NCBI RefSeq assembly: GCF_013155125.1
Contig: NZ_CP053564.1
Coordinates: 1,805,501 to 1,869,500 of the forward strand
DNA: 64,000 bases
DNA from: Pseudonocardia broussonetiae
GTDB lineage: Bacteria > Actinomycetota > Actinomycetes > Mycobacteriales > Pseudonocardiaceae
Reading direction: 5' to 3'
Shown here piece after piece: positions 50,163-59,576 of the stretch (positions within the stretch are counted from its first letter, which is position 1; every line of letters starts with the position of its first letter). The notes under the pieces are model-generated. The model did not search any database, was not told where the DNA came from, and saw only the letters and a list, made by a program, of their open reading frames with translations. The translations under genes were made by a program, and so were the position numbers.

Positions 50163-50178
<16 letters not shown>

Positions 50179-51023
50179 TCGGCCAGCACCTCGTCTAGGA
50201 CGCGCCGGGTCCCGGCGTCGTCCGGGTCGTCGGCCAGCACGATCAGGGCCTTCCACAGCGCCCAGCCGCGCCCGCGGGCCCAGGTGCCGTCGTCGACGCC
50301 GAGGCCGGCGCGGTAGGCGGCGCGGGCCGGGCCGGTGAACAGGGTCCAGGCGAGGACGGCGTCGCAGGCGGGGTCGCCGACCCCGGAGCTGCCGAAGTCG
50401 ATGACGGCGGCGAGGCGGCCGTCGCGGACGAGCAGGTTGCCGACGGCCACGTCGCCGTGGAACCACACGGGCGGCCCGTCCCACCGCGCCGTCAGCGCGT
50501 CGGCGAGCACCGCGCGGGCGGCGCCGGCGTCGACCCGGCCGTGCAGCCTCTCGACAGCCGCGTCCGTCTCCTCGGCGTAGACGGCGAGGTCGCCGCCGCG
50601 GTGGAAGTTGTGCGGGCCCGGCGGCGGACCGCCCGTCGCGTCGATCCCGCGCAGCGCCACCAGGAACGCGGCGACGTCCCGGGCGAACGCGGTCATGTCG
50701 TCGATCCGGCCGGCCGTCGCGGTCTCGCCGTCGATCCAGCGCAGCACCGACCACGGGTGCGGGTAGCCGGGTCCGGGCCGGCCCACGGCGACGGGCACCG
50801 GGACCGGCAGCGGCAGCCGGGGCGCGAGGTGCGGCAGCCAGCGCTGCTCCTTCGCGACCTGCGCCGCGTACCCGGCGGCGCTGGGCATGCGGACCGTGAG
50901 GTCGTCGCCGAGCCGGAAGGTCCGGTTGTCGACGCCGCCGATCGCGACCGGCACGACCGGCAGGTGCGCCCACCGCGGGAACTGCGCGGCCACCAGCCGC
51001 CGCGCGAGGTGCTCGTCGATCAT
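50163..51023 (-). CDS. Aminoglycoside phosphotransferase-family kinase
   Basis: 286 residues, ATG start. An APH/choline-kinase-like fold with the catalytic loop VWFHGDVAVGNLLV (His-Gly-Asp...Asn) and the metal-binding VIDFGSSGVGDPACD. WSVLRWIDGETA is the hinge. Substrate may be an antibiotic, macrolide or small sugar; no inference of resistance is safe. The 3' end overlaps the UvrA-like gene by 16 bp, convergently. GACACT-N7-ATG fits the leaderless pattern. Confidence 0.88.
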
Positions 51024-51071
51024 CGCGGCGAGTGTCGTCCGGAGGATCGGGGAGGGGCAACGGGATTGCGG

Positions 51072-51398
51072 CTACCTTCGCAGCGCGGCGGGAGCCCTGA
51101 TCCGCCAGGCCTCCTCGACGAGCTCGGCGAGCTGGGCGGGGTCGACGCGGTCGAGGTCGACGAGCACCGAGCCGTGGCCGTCGTAGTGCGGCGTGGTGGA
51201 GAACGCGGGGTCGCCCGAGGCGAGCAGCGCCTCCTTCTCGTCCAGGCCGCACAGCACGACGAGCAGCCCGTCGTCCTCGCTGCGCAGCCGCACGAACCCC
51301 TTGCCCCGCACCTTCAACGACGGGGTGCGGTACCAGGTCGACTCCTCGACCTCGGCCAGCCCGCTCCCGATCCGCACGACGTCGTCCCAGCTCGGCAT
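51072..51398 (-). CDS. MmcQ/YjbR family protein
   Basis: 108 residues, ATG preceded by CAGGAT-N6. A small DNA-binding-like double-psi fold family: TWYRTPSLKVRGKGFVRLRS, then FSTTPHYDGHGSVLVDLDRV and LVEEAWRIRAP. Function in the cell is not established. Same strand as, and 48 nt before, the kinase-like gene. Confidence 0.82.
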   Translation of the reverse strand: MPSWDDVVRIGSGLAEVEESTWYRTPSLKVRGKGFVRLRSEDDGLLVVLCGLDEKEALLASGDPAFSTTPHYDGHGSVLVDLDRVDPAQLAELVEEAWRIRAPAALRR

Positions 51399-51461
51399 GG
51401 GCCCATCCTGGCTCGCCGTGCGCGCGCTGTCGTGGAGAGAACGGACCTCGGCGCACGGATG

Positions 51462-52283
51462 TCAGCGCCGCCGTGGTCGCTCCGTCGGCGCACGGGCGAG
51501 CACCACGACCCCGGCGACGGCGACGGTCAGCCCCGTGATCAGCACGGGCCACCAGCCCGGCCGCACCGGGTCGCCGAGCAGCCAGATGCCCACGAGCCCG
51601 GGCACGAGGACCTCGGTGACGGTGAGCAGCGCCGTCATCGACGCGACCTGGCCGCGCGAGAGCGCCGAGGAGTACCCCAGCAGCCCGACCGCGAAGAAGC
51701 CGAGCACGAGGTAGGTGGCGGGCTGGGACAGCAGGCTCGAGGGGTCGAGCCCGCCCTGCACGTGCGCGGCGCGCACGGCCAGCGCCGACCCGCCGAACCC
51801 CAGCCCGGCGACCACGGCGAGCGGCCAGGCGTGGCGCCCGCGCCGCAGGACGAGCACGGCGACGCCGAGCAGCAGCACCGACACCAGCAGCACGACGTCG
51901 ACGACCGGCGACCGAGTCGGGGGCCGCGTCCGCCCCGCCGACGCCGCGACGAGCACCAGCCCGGCGAGGCAGGCGAGCACGGCGAAGCGGTCGACGCGCC
52001 GCAGCACCGTGCCGAACATCCGCTGCCCCGCCAGTGCGGTGAGCGCGATCGTGCCGCCGAGCACCGCCTGCACGGCGAACACCGGCAGGAAGCGCAGGGC
52101 CACGACGCTGAACAGCCAGGCCAGGCCGTCGCAGCCCAGGCCGGCGAGGTACCGCGGTTGCACCGCGACCGGGCGCGAGCGGGTGGCCCGCAGCGCGCCG
52201 TCGGCCTGCAGCAGCGCGCCGACGCTGTTCAGGAGCATCGCGACGAACGCCGCTCCCACCCCGATCAGCACATCGACCAGCAT
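51462..52283 (-). CDS. DMT/EamA-like multispanning transporter
   Basis: 273 residues, start at 52283. Nine or ten hydrophobic helices arranged as two halves (VDVLIGVGAAFVAMLLNSVG at the start; TALLTVTEVLVPGLVGIWLL and PVLITGLTVAVAGVVVLARA near the end), as in the drug/metabolite transporter superfamily. Substrate unknown. It overlaps no neighbour; the short gene before it is 42 bp away. Confidence 0.8.
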   Translation of the reverse strand: MLVDVLIGVGAAFVAMLLNSVGALLQADGALRATRSRPVAVQPRYLAGLGCDGLAWLFSVVALRFLPVFAVQAVLGGTIALTALAGQRMFGTVLRRVDRFAVLACLAGLVLVAASAGRTRPPTRSPVVDVVLLVSVLLLGVAVLVLRRGRHAWPLAVVAGLGFGGSALAVRAAHVQGGLDPSSLLSQPATYLVLGFFAVGLLGYSSALSRGQVASMTALLTVTEVLVPGLVGIWLLGDPVRPGWWPVLITGLTVAVAGVVVLARAPTERPRRR

Positions 52284-52325
52284 GCCGTGACACGCCGGGC
52301 GGGGCAGATCCGCACCGCCGTGGGG

Positions 52326-52778
52326 TCACCCGTCCAGCGCGAGCCGCATCACGGGCTGGCGTCCGTCGAGCGCGTCGGCCCAGCCCACGGCCACCGCGCC
52401 CATCCGCTCGTAGAAGCCGACGGCGTGCGGGTCGGAACCCCACTCCAGCACGCGGGCGCCCGTGGCGGCCGCGCGGTCGCGGGCGTGCTCGAACAACAGC
52501 CGTCCGGTGCCGCGGCCGATCTCGGCCGGGTCGACCCAGAGGTCGTCGAGGACGACGGTGGCGCCGCGGTGCAGCAGCGTGCAGAACCCGACCGGGGCGC
52601 CGTCGCGGTCGGCGACCCGGACGTCGTTGGCGGCGAGGACGTCCTCGGTCAGGGCCTGGCCGTGGGCGAACCGGGCGAGGAACGCCGCGGAGTACCCCCA
52701 GTGGCCCTTGGACCGGACCGCCAGTGCGGCCAGCACCGCGGCTTCCCCCGCGCGCGCCGGCCGCACCGTCACGGTCAC
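52326..52778 (-). CDS. GNAT-family N-acetyltransferase
   Basis: 150 residues from GTG at 52778, overlapping the previous stop by 4 bp. The acetyl-CoA-binding motif A is LDDLWVDPAEIGRGTGRLLF, followed by the motif B segment GARVLEWGSDPHAVGFYERM. The acceptor is unknown. A small two-helix membrane protein precedes it in the same transcript. Confidence 0.88.
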   Translation of the reverse strand: MTVTVRPARAGEAAVLAALAVRSKGHWGYSAAFLARFAHGQALTEDVLAANDVRVADRDGAPVGFCTLLHRGATVVLDDLWVDPAEIGRGTGRLLFEHARDRAAATGARVLEWGSDPHAVGFYERMGAVAVGWADALDGRQPVMRLALDG

Positions 52779-53026
52779 CGCGCGGGCACCTCGAAGAAGC
52801 CGCTCATCAGGCCGCCCTGCTCGGGCCCGTCGGTCACGAAGGCCGCGGCGCGCCGCTCCTGCAGCCGCCGCACCGGCCCCCGCGCCAGCCGCAGACCCAC
52901 CAGCACGAGGACCGTGGCCAGCAGCGCGGGCACGCCGACGACCAGCGCCACCCAGCCGAAACCGAGCGCCGCCAGTGCCAGCGCCGCCACCTCCATCGCG
53001 ACGACCGCCGCGCCCACCCTCACCAC
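52775..53026 (-). CDS. Small two-helix membrane protein
   Basis: 83 residues from GTG at 53026, chosen because GGAGAG lies 6 nt upstream. Two hydrophobic helices (VGAAVVAMEVAALALAALGF, then VVGVPALLATVLVLVGLRLA) and a basic C-terminal tail with RGPVRRLQERRAAAF. Family not recognised. Overlaps the acetyltransferase gene as GTGA. Confidence 0.65.
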   Translation of the reverse strand: MVRVGAAVVAMEVAALALAALGFGWVALVVGVPALLATVLVLVGLRLARGPVRRLQERRAAAFVTDGPEQGGLMSGFFEVPAR

Positions 53027-53146
53027 AGGAAACTCTCCACCATCTCGTTCGTCGACCGGTTCGTGCACGAGTCCGGGACCGGCGCGGGGCTCCCCTCCGC
53101 ACCGGTCCCGGCTCCACCTCCGCCACGGAGGCGGAGGAGCTCTGGT

Positions 53147-55138
53147 TCAGACCGTCTGGCCCGTGGCGACCGGGGTGCCGGTCGTGCCCGTCGACGACGG
53201 CGGGCTGGCCACTTCGGTCTCCGTGCCCGGCGTGCCGGTGCCCGGGTTCGTCGGGACGGTCGTGCCCTGGCCCTGGGGTGCCGTCGTGCCGCCCCCGGTG
53301 GTCGGCTCGACCACGGTCGGCTCGACCACGGTCGGCTCGACCGGCGGCGGGTCGACGACGACGGGCGGGGCCGAGGACGCGGGAGGCGTACCGCCGCCCC
53401 CGTTCCCGCCGCCGCCCCCACCGGAGCCCGACCCGGAACCGCTCCCGCCGCCGGACCCGCCGCCGTTCGACGAGCCGGAGCCGTTGCCGGACCCGTTGCC
53501 GGTGCCGGGCGCGGGCTCGGCCGGGGCCTCCGTGGGCTCGACCGTGACCTCGGGCGTCGGCGAGACGGTGTCACCGACCGTGCCGACCGAGTTGCCGGAC
53601 AGCCCGTTCTCCCCGGTCGGCCAGGCCAGCACCGCGATGATCAGCAGCGCGACCGCCACCAGACCGCCGACGCCGATCAGCACGCCGATCGGGCGGCGGC
53701 GCGGCTCGTCGTCGTAGCGCTCGTCCTCGGGGCCGTCGTAGCGGGTCGGGGGCTCCGCGCGCGGCCGCGGCGGCGGGGGCGGTGCGCCCTGGCCGGACAG
53801 CAGCGCCGTGGCCGGCTCGTGCGTCGGGCCGCCGCGGGGCGGGGTGTAGGGCTGGGGCGCGAACGACTGGGCCGGGTACGACTGCGCGGGAGCCGGGGTC
53901 TGCGGCATCCCCGGCGGCGGCGTGCCGCGCGACGGGCGCGGGGGCTGCGGGGCGGGCGCGGCGACGCGGGAGGTGACCATCTCGGAGGCGGCGCCCGCCC
54001 CGGCGACGACCGGGATCGACACGCCGGGCCAGGACGCCGTGGGCTTGGGCGACACCGACAGCGCCGCCCCCTTCGCGATCGCGTTCTTCGGGTCGGCGTC
54101 GACGGCGACCGGGCGGCCGAGCTGCTCCGACACCAGCTGCGCGACGAGCGGGATCCGCGACGAGCCGCCCACCAGCAGCACGGCGGTGAGCTGGTCGGGG
54201 GTGAGCCCGGCGGAGCCGACGGCCGAGCGCAGCGCGGAGACGGTCTCCTCCACGTAGGGCCGGATCAGCGACTCGAACTCGCTGCGGTGCAGCCGCACCG
54301 AGCCGCGGGCGCCGGGCAGCAGGACCGGGATCGAGACCTCGGTGTCGCTGCTCAGCGCCTCCTTGGCCTCGGTGCAGTCGCGGCGCACGCGCGCCACGGC
54401 CGACAGCGTGGCCGGGTCGGCGGGGTCGAGGGAGGAGAAGACCTCGGGCAGCCCGTCGCGGACGTGCTCGAAGACGGCCTCGTCGAAGTCGATGCCGCCG
54501 AGGCGGTCCAGGCCCTCGGGGCGCCCGAGCAGGCCGAACCCGGCTGTGCCGGCGCCGGCGCGGGCCGGGTCGGCCTTGCGGACGACGGCGGCGTCGAACG
54601 TGCCGCCGCCCAGGTCGTACACGGCGATGGTGGAGCCCGGCTCGATGCGCTCGGCCGCGGCGTAGTGCAGCGCCGCGGCCTGCGGCTCGGCCAGGAACGT
54701 GACGGAGACGCCCTGCGCGGCGAGTGCGCCGGCCAGCAGGTCGCGCTTGTGCGGGCCCCACGACGCGGGGTGCGTGACGGCGATCCGGGTGGCGGGGCCG
54801 CCCTCGCGCTCGGCCACGCGGTCGACGACCCAGCGCACCAGGCGCGCCGACAGCTCCTCGGGGGCGAAGGCGCGGCCGGCGACGACGATCGGGGTGTCGT
54901 CGCCGATGCGGCGCTTGAACTCGCGGACGACGCGGTCGGGGTCGGTCAGCGCGCGGCGCTCGGCCGCGTCACCGACGACGACGGAGCCGTCGGGGGCGAG
55001 GAACAGCACCGACGGCACGGTCGCGCCGCGCGTCCCGAGCGTGACGACCTCGGGCTCGACCCAGCGCCGGTCGTCGGACCGGCACACCGCTGCGGACGTG
55101 TACGTCGTCCCCAGGTCGATCCCCAGCTGGTATCCCAT
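53147..55138 (-). CDS. Membrane-anchored Hsp70-like ATPase with extracytoplasmic tail
   Basis: 663 residues, ATG at 55138. An Hsp70 nucleotide-binding domain spans ~1-365: [46 protein letters not shown] and LLVGGSSRIPLVAQL are intact. The normal substrate-binding domain is absent. Instead a Pro/Gln-rich cytoplasmic linker (~390-480) leads to one transmembrane helix (~484-506) and a ~155-residue outer tail of Gly/Ser/Asn and VEPT repeats. It is divergent from the iniB-like gene and probably co-regulated with it. Likely role: an ATP-driven sensor or chaperone tied to the ini-like GTPases at the membrane. Confidence 0.88.
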   Translation of the reverse strand: MGYQLGIDLGTTYTSAAVCRSDDRRWVEPEVVTLGTRGATVPSVLFLAPDGSVVVGDAAERRALTDPDRVVREFKRRIGDDTPIVVAGRAFAPEELSARLVRWVVDRVAEREGGPATRIAVTHPASWGPHKRDLLAGALAAQGVSVTFLAEPQAAALHYAAAERIEPGSTIAVYDLGGGTFDAAVVRKADPARAGAGTAGFGLLGRPEGLDRLGGIDFDEAVFEHVRDGLPEVFSSLDPADPATLSAVARVRRDCTEAKEALSSDTEVSIPVLLPGARGSVRLHRSEFESLIRPYVEETVSALRSAVGSAGLTPDQLTAVLLVGGSSRIPLVAQLVSEQLGRPVAVDADPKNAIAKGAALSVSPKPTASWPGVSIPVVAGAGAASEMVTSRVAAPAPQPPRPSRGTPPPGMPQTPAPAQSYPAQSFAPQPYTPPRGGPTHEPATALLSGQGAPPPPPRPRAEPPTRYDGPEDERYDDEPRRRPIGVLIGVGGLVAVALLIIAVLAWPTGENGLSGNSVGTVGDTVSPTPEVTVEPTEAPAEPAPGTGNGSGNGSGSSNGGGSGGGSGSGSGSGGGGGGNGGGGTPPASSAPPVVVDPPPVEPTVVEPTVVEPTTGGGTTAPQGQGTTVPTNPGTGTPGTETEVASPPSSTGTTGTPVATGQTV
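53301..53345. repeat. 15-bp tandem repeat coding for Val-Glu-Pro-Thr-Val
   Basis: GTCGGCTCGACCACG begins at 53301, 53316 and 53331 (the last copy diverges). It encodes the repeated VEPTV pentapeptide in the outer tail of the Hsp70-like protein. Confidence 0.85.
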
Positions 55139-55415
55139 GGTCGTCCCCTCGTGCCCCCGATGGCGCGCCCTACTCCTCGCCATCGGAGGAACACGCCCAG
55201 TTGTTAGCCCCCAGTGTCGACCACGACCCGATCGGGGAGTGCATCCCCCAACCCCCTAACGACCCCCCAACGCCGTTCCCCGGGCGTGACCACCCGCGAA
55301 CTGTGGGTGATCCCCGATGGCCCGGGGCCCGCCGACTCCTAACGTTCACCTCAACGCCGGATCAGCCGGTGACGCGATACCCACCCAGAACGCCTCCCCA
55401 CACCCTGGAGTCATC
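55139..55415. promoter_or_regulatory. Divergent promoter region of Hsp70-like and iniB-like genes
   Basis: 277 bp. For the rightward gene, TAACGT at about 55339-55344 is a plausible -10 about 70 nt before the ATG. For the leftward gene TAACAA (minus strand, near 55203) is possible. CCCCGATGGC occurs at 55156 and again near 55313, and C-rich tracts CCCCCAACCCCCTAACGACC lie between. A shared regulator site is likely but not identified. Confidence 0.45.
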
Positions 55416-56192
55416 ATGAGCACCAGCCTCAGCGCCACCATCATGGAGTTCCTGAACAACATCTTCGGTGACCCGGAGGAGCGCGCCGAGTACCTCGCCG
55501 ACCCGTCGGGCTACCTGACCGACCACGGCCTCGGCGACCTGTCCTGCGCCGACTTCGACGACGCCATCGTGGCCTTCGTCGAGAACAACGGCCGCGACGA
55601 CGTCAACCTGGGCGGCACCTTCACCAACACGGTCCCCCACGACGGCGAGAGCGACCACGAGGCCATCGCCCGCCACCTCACCGAGATCGTCCACAACTAC
55701 GGCGACACCTACGTCACCAACGAGGACAACGACGTCTACAACGACCAGTCCTTCAACGGCACGGTCATCGCCGACGGCGACGTCACCTTCGACAACGACA
55801 TCGTCTCCGCCTCCGGCGACGGCGCGGTGGCGGCCGGCGACGACATCGAGGACAGCAACATCGTCACCGGTGACGACAACGTGATCGGCGACGGCAACCA
55901 GGTCGGCGACGGCGCCTTCGGCGAGGGCTCCATCCAGGGCGGCGTGACGGTCGACGACGGCGGCGCCTTCGGCAACAACGGCAGCAGCGCGTCGGGCTCG
56001 CAGGACGACAACTCGCAGGACAACGACCAGGACAACGACACCACCACCACGACCACCACCACCACCGAGATCGACACCGACATCGACACCGACATCGACA
56101 ACTCGGTGAACGACTCGGGCAACACCGACAACTCGGTGGAGGACTCGGGCAACCTCGACGTCAACGTCGAGGACAACGAGATCGAGCTCTGA
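55416..56192 (+). CDS. IniB-like protein, Asp/Asn-rich
   Basis: 258 residues, ATG with GGAG upstream. Residues ~1-60 form an IniB N-terminal domain: LSATIMEFLNNIFGDPEERA, then YLADPSGYLTDHGLGDLSCA. The middle (~100-200) repeats short Gly/Asp/Asn units (GDDNVIGDGNQVGDGAFGEG) likely to form a beta-helix or polar fibre. The end is extremely acidic, with a (Thr)9 run and repeated DTDID and DSGN units. No signal peptide is visible. In M. tuberculosis iniB is induced by cell-wall inhibitors, and this gene leads a comparable cluster. Homology rests on the N-terminal domain; the rest is low-complexity. Confidence 0.82.
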   Translation: MSTSLSATIMEFLNNIFGDPEERAEYLADPSGYLTDHGLGDLSCADFDDAIVAFVENNGRDDVNLGGTFTNTVPHDGESDHEAIARHLTEIVHNYGDTYVTNEDNDVYNDQSFNGTVIADGDVTFDNDIVSASGDGAVAAGDDIEDSNIVTGDDNVIGDGNQVGDGAFGEGSIQGGVTVDDGGAFGNNGSSASGSQDDNSQDNDQDNDTTTTTTTTTEIDTDIDTDIDNSVNDSGNTDNSVEDSGNLDVNVEDNEIEL

Positions 56193-56212
56193 TCCACCCC
56201 TGCACGACACGG

Positions 56213-56254
56213 AGCCGGCTCCACCCCCGGGGATACCCGGGAGTGGAGCCGGCT
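56213..56254 (+). terminator. Hairpin between iniB-like and GTPase genes
   Basis: Arms AGCCGGCTCCAC...CCCGGG and CCCGGG...GTGGAGCCGGCT pair over 18 bases with one bulge and a 4-nt loop, 21 nt after the iniB-like stop and 42 nt before the next start. It should uncouple the acidic protein from the GTPases. Confidence 0.75.
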
Positions 56255-56295
56255 TCGCCGTATGGTGGCCCCGTTGCCAGGGGAGGGATGCGTCG

Positions 56296-58104
56296 GTGGC
56301 GGTACCTGCTGCGGTGGAGCTCGTCGATCTCGCGGTGCGGGCGTCCACGGCGTACGACCGTCCCGACCTGACGGCCCGGCTGGAGCACACGCGCCGGCGG
56401 CTGGAGGACCCGAACGTCCGGGTGCTCGTCGTCGGGGAGTTCAAGCAGGGCAAGAGCCAGCTCGTCAACGCGCTGATCAACGCGCCCGTCTGCCCCGTCG
56501 ACGACGACCTCGCCACCGCGGTGCCCACGGCCGTCCTCTACGCCGAGAAGCCGTCGGTCACCCTCGTCTGGGACGGCGAGCAGCGCCGCCGCAGCGACGT
56601 GCCGGTCGCGAAGCTCGCCGACTACGTCTCCGAGGCGGGCAACCCCGGCAACCGGCAGGGCCTCGCTCGCGCCGAGGTCGGGCTGCCGCGCAACCTGCTC
56701 AAGGACGGGCTCGTCCTCGTCGACACCCCGGGCGTCGGCGGTCTCGGCTCGGCGCACGGCGCGGCCACGATGGCGACACTGCCCACGGCCGACGCCGTCC
56801 TGCTCGTCTCCGACGCCTCGCAGGAGTACACCGCGCCGGAGCTGGAGTTCCTGGCCACGGCCATGCGCCTGTGCCCCAACGTCGCCGGCGTGATCACCAA
56901 GACCGACCTCTACCCGCAGTGGCGGCGCATCACCGACCTCGACCGCGGGCACCTCGCGGGCGCCGGGATCACCGCCGAGCTGTTCCCGGTGTCCTCGGTG
57001 CTGCGCCTGGAGGCGGTGCGCAGCGAGGACGCCGAGCTCAACGCGGAGTCCGGGTTCGCCGCGCTGGTGACCTACCTGCGCACCGAGGTGCTGGCCCGCG
57101 CCGACGACCTCGACCGCCGCTCCACCAGCCAGGACGTGCTCGCGGTGGCCGACCAGCTGGCCGCGAGCATGCGCGCCGAGCTCGCCGCCCAGCGCGACCC
57201 GCAGCAGGCCGGGGCGCTGGTGTCCGAGCTGGAGATCGCGCGCGGGCGCGCCGTGGCGCTCAAGGACCGGTCGGCGCGCTGGCAGCACACGCTCAACGAC
57301 GGCGTGCAGGACCTGGCCGCCGACATCGACCACGACCTGCGCGACCGCCTGCGCGCCATCGGGCGCGAGGCCGACAGCCTGCTCGACGCCGCCGACCCCG
57401 CCGACATCTGGGACCAGTTCGGGCAGTGGCTGGAGGGCCAGGTCGCGACGGCGACGTCGGCCAACTTCGTGTGGGCCGGGCAGCGGGCGGAGTGGCTCGC
57501 GGGCCAGGTCGCCGAGCACTTCGCCGCGGAGGGCGACTCGGTGCTCCCCGCGCTGCGCACCGACCGCAGCGGCGAGATGGGCGGGCAGGTGCAGCGCCTC
57601 GAGCGCCCCGACCAGGAGCGCATCGGCCTGGGCCAGAAGATCTACATCGGTGCGCGCGGCGGCTACGGCGGCATGCTGATGATCGGCCTGGCCACCACGC
57701 TGGCCGGGTTCGCGATGCTCAACCCGCTGTCCATCGGGGCCGGGCTGCTGTTCGGCGCGAAGACCGTCCGCGAGGAGCAGGCCCGCCAGCTCGCCCGCCG
57801 CACGTCCGAGGCGAAGGCGGCCGTGCGCAAGCACCTCGACGAGGTGACCTTCCAGGTCGGCAAGGACTCCCGCGACATGCTCCGCCAGGTCCAGCGCCAG
57901 CTGCGCGACCACTTCACCTCGCTGGCCGAGGAGCTGCAGACCTCCGTCGACAGCTCGGTGAAGGCGGCGCAGAAGGCGGTCAGCGGCGACGAGAACGTCC
58001 GCAACGCGCGCATCCGCGACCTGGAGGCCGAGCTCGCCCGGATCGCCAAGCTGGAGGACAAGGCGCGCGCGCTGGTCCCCGGGGCCCGCAAGGTGCTGGT
58101 GTGA
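56296..58104 (+). CDS. Dynamin-like GTPase, IniA-like
   Basis: 602 residues, GTG with GGGGAGGGA upstream. The GTP-binding motifs are P-loop VVGEFKQGKSQLVNALIN (about 45-62), switch II DTPGVGGLG (about 145) and TKTD (about 200). A helical stalk follows. Two adjacent hydrophobic helices near residues 457-490 (GGMLMIGLATTLAGFAMLNP, then IGAGLLFGAKTV) form the membrane paddle, as in IniA/bacterial dynamin-like proteins. IniA bends or fuses membranes using GTP and protects mycobacteria against isoniazid and ethambutol. Overlaps the next GTPase by 4 bp. Confidence 0.92.
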   Translation: MAVPAAVELVDLAVRASTAYDRPDLTARLEHTRRRLEDPNVRVLVVGEFKQGKSQLVNALINAPVCPVDDDLATAVPTAVLYAEKPSVTLVWDGEQRRRSDVPVAKLADYVSEAGNPGNRQGLARAEVGLPRNLLKDGLVLVDTPGVGGLGSAHGAATMATLPTADAVLLVSDASQEYTAPELEFLATAMRLCPNVAGVITKTDLYPQWRRITDLDRGHLAGAGITAELFPVSSVLRLEAVRSEDAELNAESGFAALVTYLRTEVLARADDLDRRSTSQDVLAVADQLAASMRAELAAQRDPQQAGALVSELEIARGRAVALKDRSARWQHTLNDGVQDLAADIDHDLRDRLRAIGREADSLLDAADPADIWDQFGQWLEGQVATATSANFVWAGQRAEWLAGQVAEHFAAEGDSVLPALRTDRSGEMGGQVQRLERPDQERIGLGQKIYIGARGGYGGMLMIGLATTLAGFAMLNPLSIGAGLLFGAKTVREEQARQLARRTSEAKAAVRKHLDEVTFQVGKDSRDMLRQVQRQLRDHFTSLAEELQTSVDSSVKAAQKAVSGDENVRNARIRDLEAELARIAKLEDKARALVPGARKVLV

Positions 58105-59567
58105 GCTCGCTCGGGGTGGCCGTGCGCGGCGTGCTGCGCGACGGCGTCGAGGCCTACCGCGACAGCCCGCAGGCCACGGCGTGGCTGCGCCAGCACCTGG
58201 CCCGGTTCGAGGAGCCGCTGCGGGTGGCGATCGCCGGCAAGGTCAAGGCCGGCAAGTCGACGCTGCTCAACGCGCTGGTCGGCGAGGAGATCGCGCCCAC
58301 CGACGCGGGGGAGTGCACGCGGGTCGTCACCTGGTACCAGGACGGGCCCAGCCCCAAGGTCATCATGATCCCGCGCGAGGGCCGGCCGCGGCCGCTGACG
58401 GTGGCCCGCCGCGACGGCGCGCTGACCATCGACCTCGGGGGCACGCCGGCCGAGCGCGTCGACCGGCTCGTCGTCGACTGGCCGTCGCAGAGCCTGCGCG
58501 CGACCTCGCTCATCGACACCCCGGGCATCGCCTCGATGTCGGCCGACACCTCGGCCCGCGCCGGGGCGTTCCTGGTGCCCGAGGACGCGCCCGCCCCGGC
58601 CGACGCCGTGCTCTACCTCATGCGCCACCTGCACGTCTCCGACGTGCGGTTCCTGGAGTCCTTCCACGACCAGGGCGTGGCGAAGGCGGCCCCGGTCAAC
58701 ACGGTGGCGATCCTGTCGCGGGCCGACGAGATCGGCGTCGGGCGCCTCGACGCGATGGCCTCGGCCCGCCAGATCGCCGGGCGCTACCGCCGCGACGACA
58801 AGCTGCGCTCGCTGTGCCAGACGGTCGTCGCGGTCGCCGGGCTGCTCGCGCAGAGTGGACGCACGATGCGCCAGGCCGAGTTCACGGCGCTGTCGGCGCT
58901 GGCGAAGGCCGAGGCGTCCGACACCGAGCCGCTGCTGCTCTCGGCCGACCGGTTCGTCCGGGCGTCGGAGACGGCCCCGCTCGACCCCGAGACCCGCGCC
59001 GCGCTGCTCGACCGCTTCGGCCTGTTCGGCGTCCGCCTGGGCATCACGCTGATCCGCCGCGGCACCGACGACCCGGGCGCGCTGTCGGCCGAGCTCGTCA
59101 AGCGCAGCGGGCTCGACGAGCTGCGCACGGTGCTGACGACGCAGTTCACCGAGCGCCGCGACCTGCTCAAGTCCCGCTCGGCGCTGCTGGCGCTGGAGCT
59201 CGTGCTGGCGCGCGAGCCGATCCCCGCTTCGGTGCCGCTGGCCCGCGAGGTCGAGCGGATCACCGCAGGTGCGCACGAGTTCACCGAGCTGCGGCTGCTC
59301 ACCGCGCTGCGCACGCGGGTCGTGACGCTGCCCAAGGACGTGAGGGCCGAGGCCGAGCGCCTGCTCGGCGGCGACGGCGGCACCCCGGCGGCCCGGCTCG
59401 GGCTCGACCCGTCGGCCGACCCGGCGCAGCTGCGCGAGGCCGCCCTCGCCGCACTGGGCGGGTGGCAGCGCCGGGCCGAGAGCCCGCTGTCGGACCGCTC
59501 CCAGGTCGGTACGGCCCGCACGCTGGTGCGCACGTGCGAGGGGCTGCTGGCGTCGCTGCCGCGCTAG
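58101..59567 (+). CDS. Dynamin-like GTPase, IniC-like
   Basis: 488 residues, GTG in a GTGA overlap. P-loop IAGKVKAGKSTLLNALVG (about 44-61), LIDTPGIASMS (about 135-145) and SRADEIGVGR (about 210) in place of the NKxD motif. The remainder is helical and lacks the two adjacent membrane helices of its partner. It probably forms a heterodimer or asymmetrical complex with the upstream GTPase, as proposed for the IniA/IniC pair. Convergent with the LuxR-type regulator. Confidence 0.9.
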   Translation: MSSLGVAVRGVLRDGVEAYRDSPQATAWLRQHLARFEEPLRVAIAGKVKAGKSTLLNALVGEEIAPTDAGECTRVVTWYQDGPSPKVIMIPREGRPRPLTVARRDGALTIDLGGTPAERVDRLVVDWPSQSLRATSLIDTPGIASMSADTSARAGAFLVPEDAPAPADAVLYLMRHLHVSDVRFLESFHDQGVAKAAPVNTVAILSRADEIGVGRLDAMASARQIAGRYRRDDKLRSLCQTVVAVAGLLAQSGRTMRQAEFTALSALAKAEASDTEPLLLSADRFVRASETAPLDPETRAALLDRFGLFGVRLGITLIRRGTDDPGALSAELVKRSGLDELRTVLTTQFTERRDLLKSRSALLALELVLAREPIPASVPLAREVERITAGAHEFTELRLLTALRTRVVTLPKDVRAEAERLLGGDGGTPAARLGLDPSADPAQLREAALAALGGWQRRAESPLSDRSQVGTARTLVRTCEGLLASLPR

Positions 59568-59576
59568 CGGGAGGGA

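Noticed and set aside
50457..53717. A 1086-residue plus-strand open frame
   Set aside because: Antisense to six well-supported genes with family motifs, GTGA overlaps and ribosome-binding sites; His/Arg/Pro-rich product without motifs.
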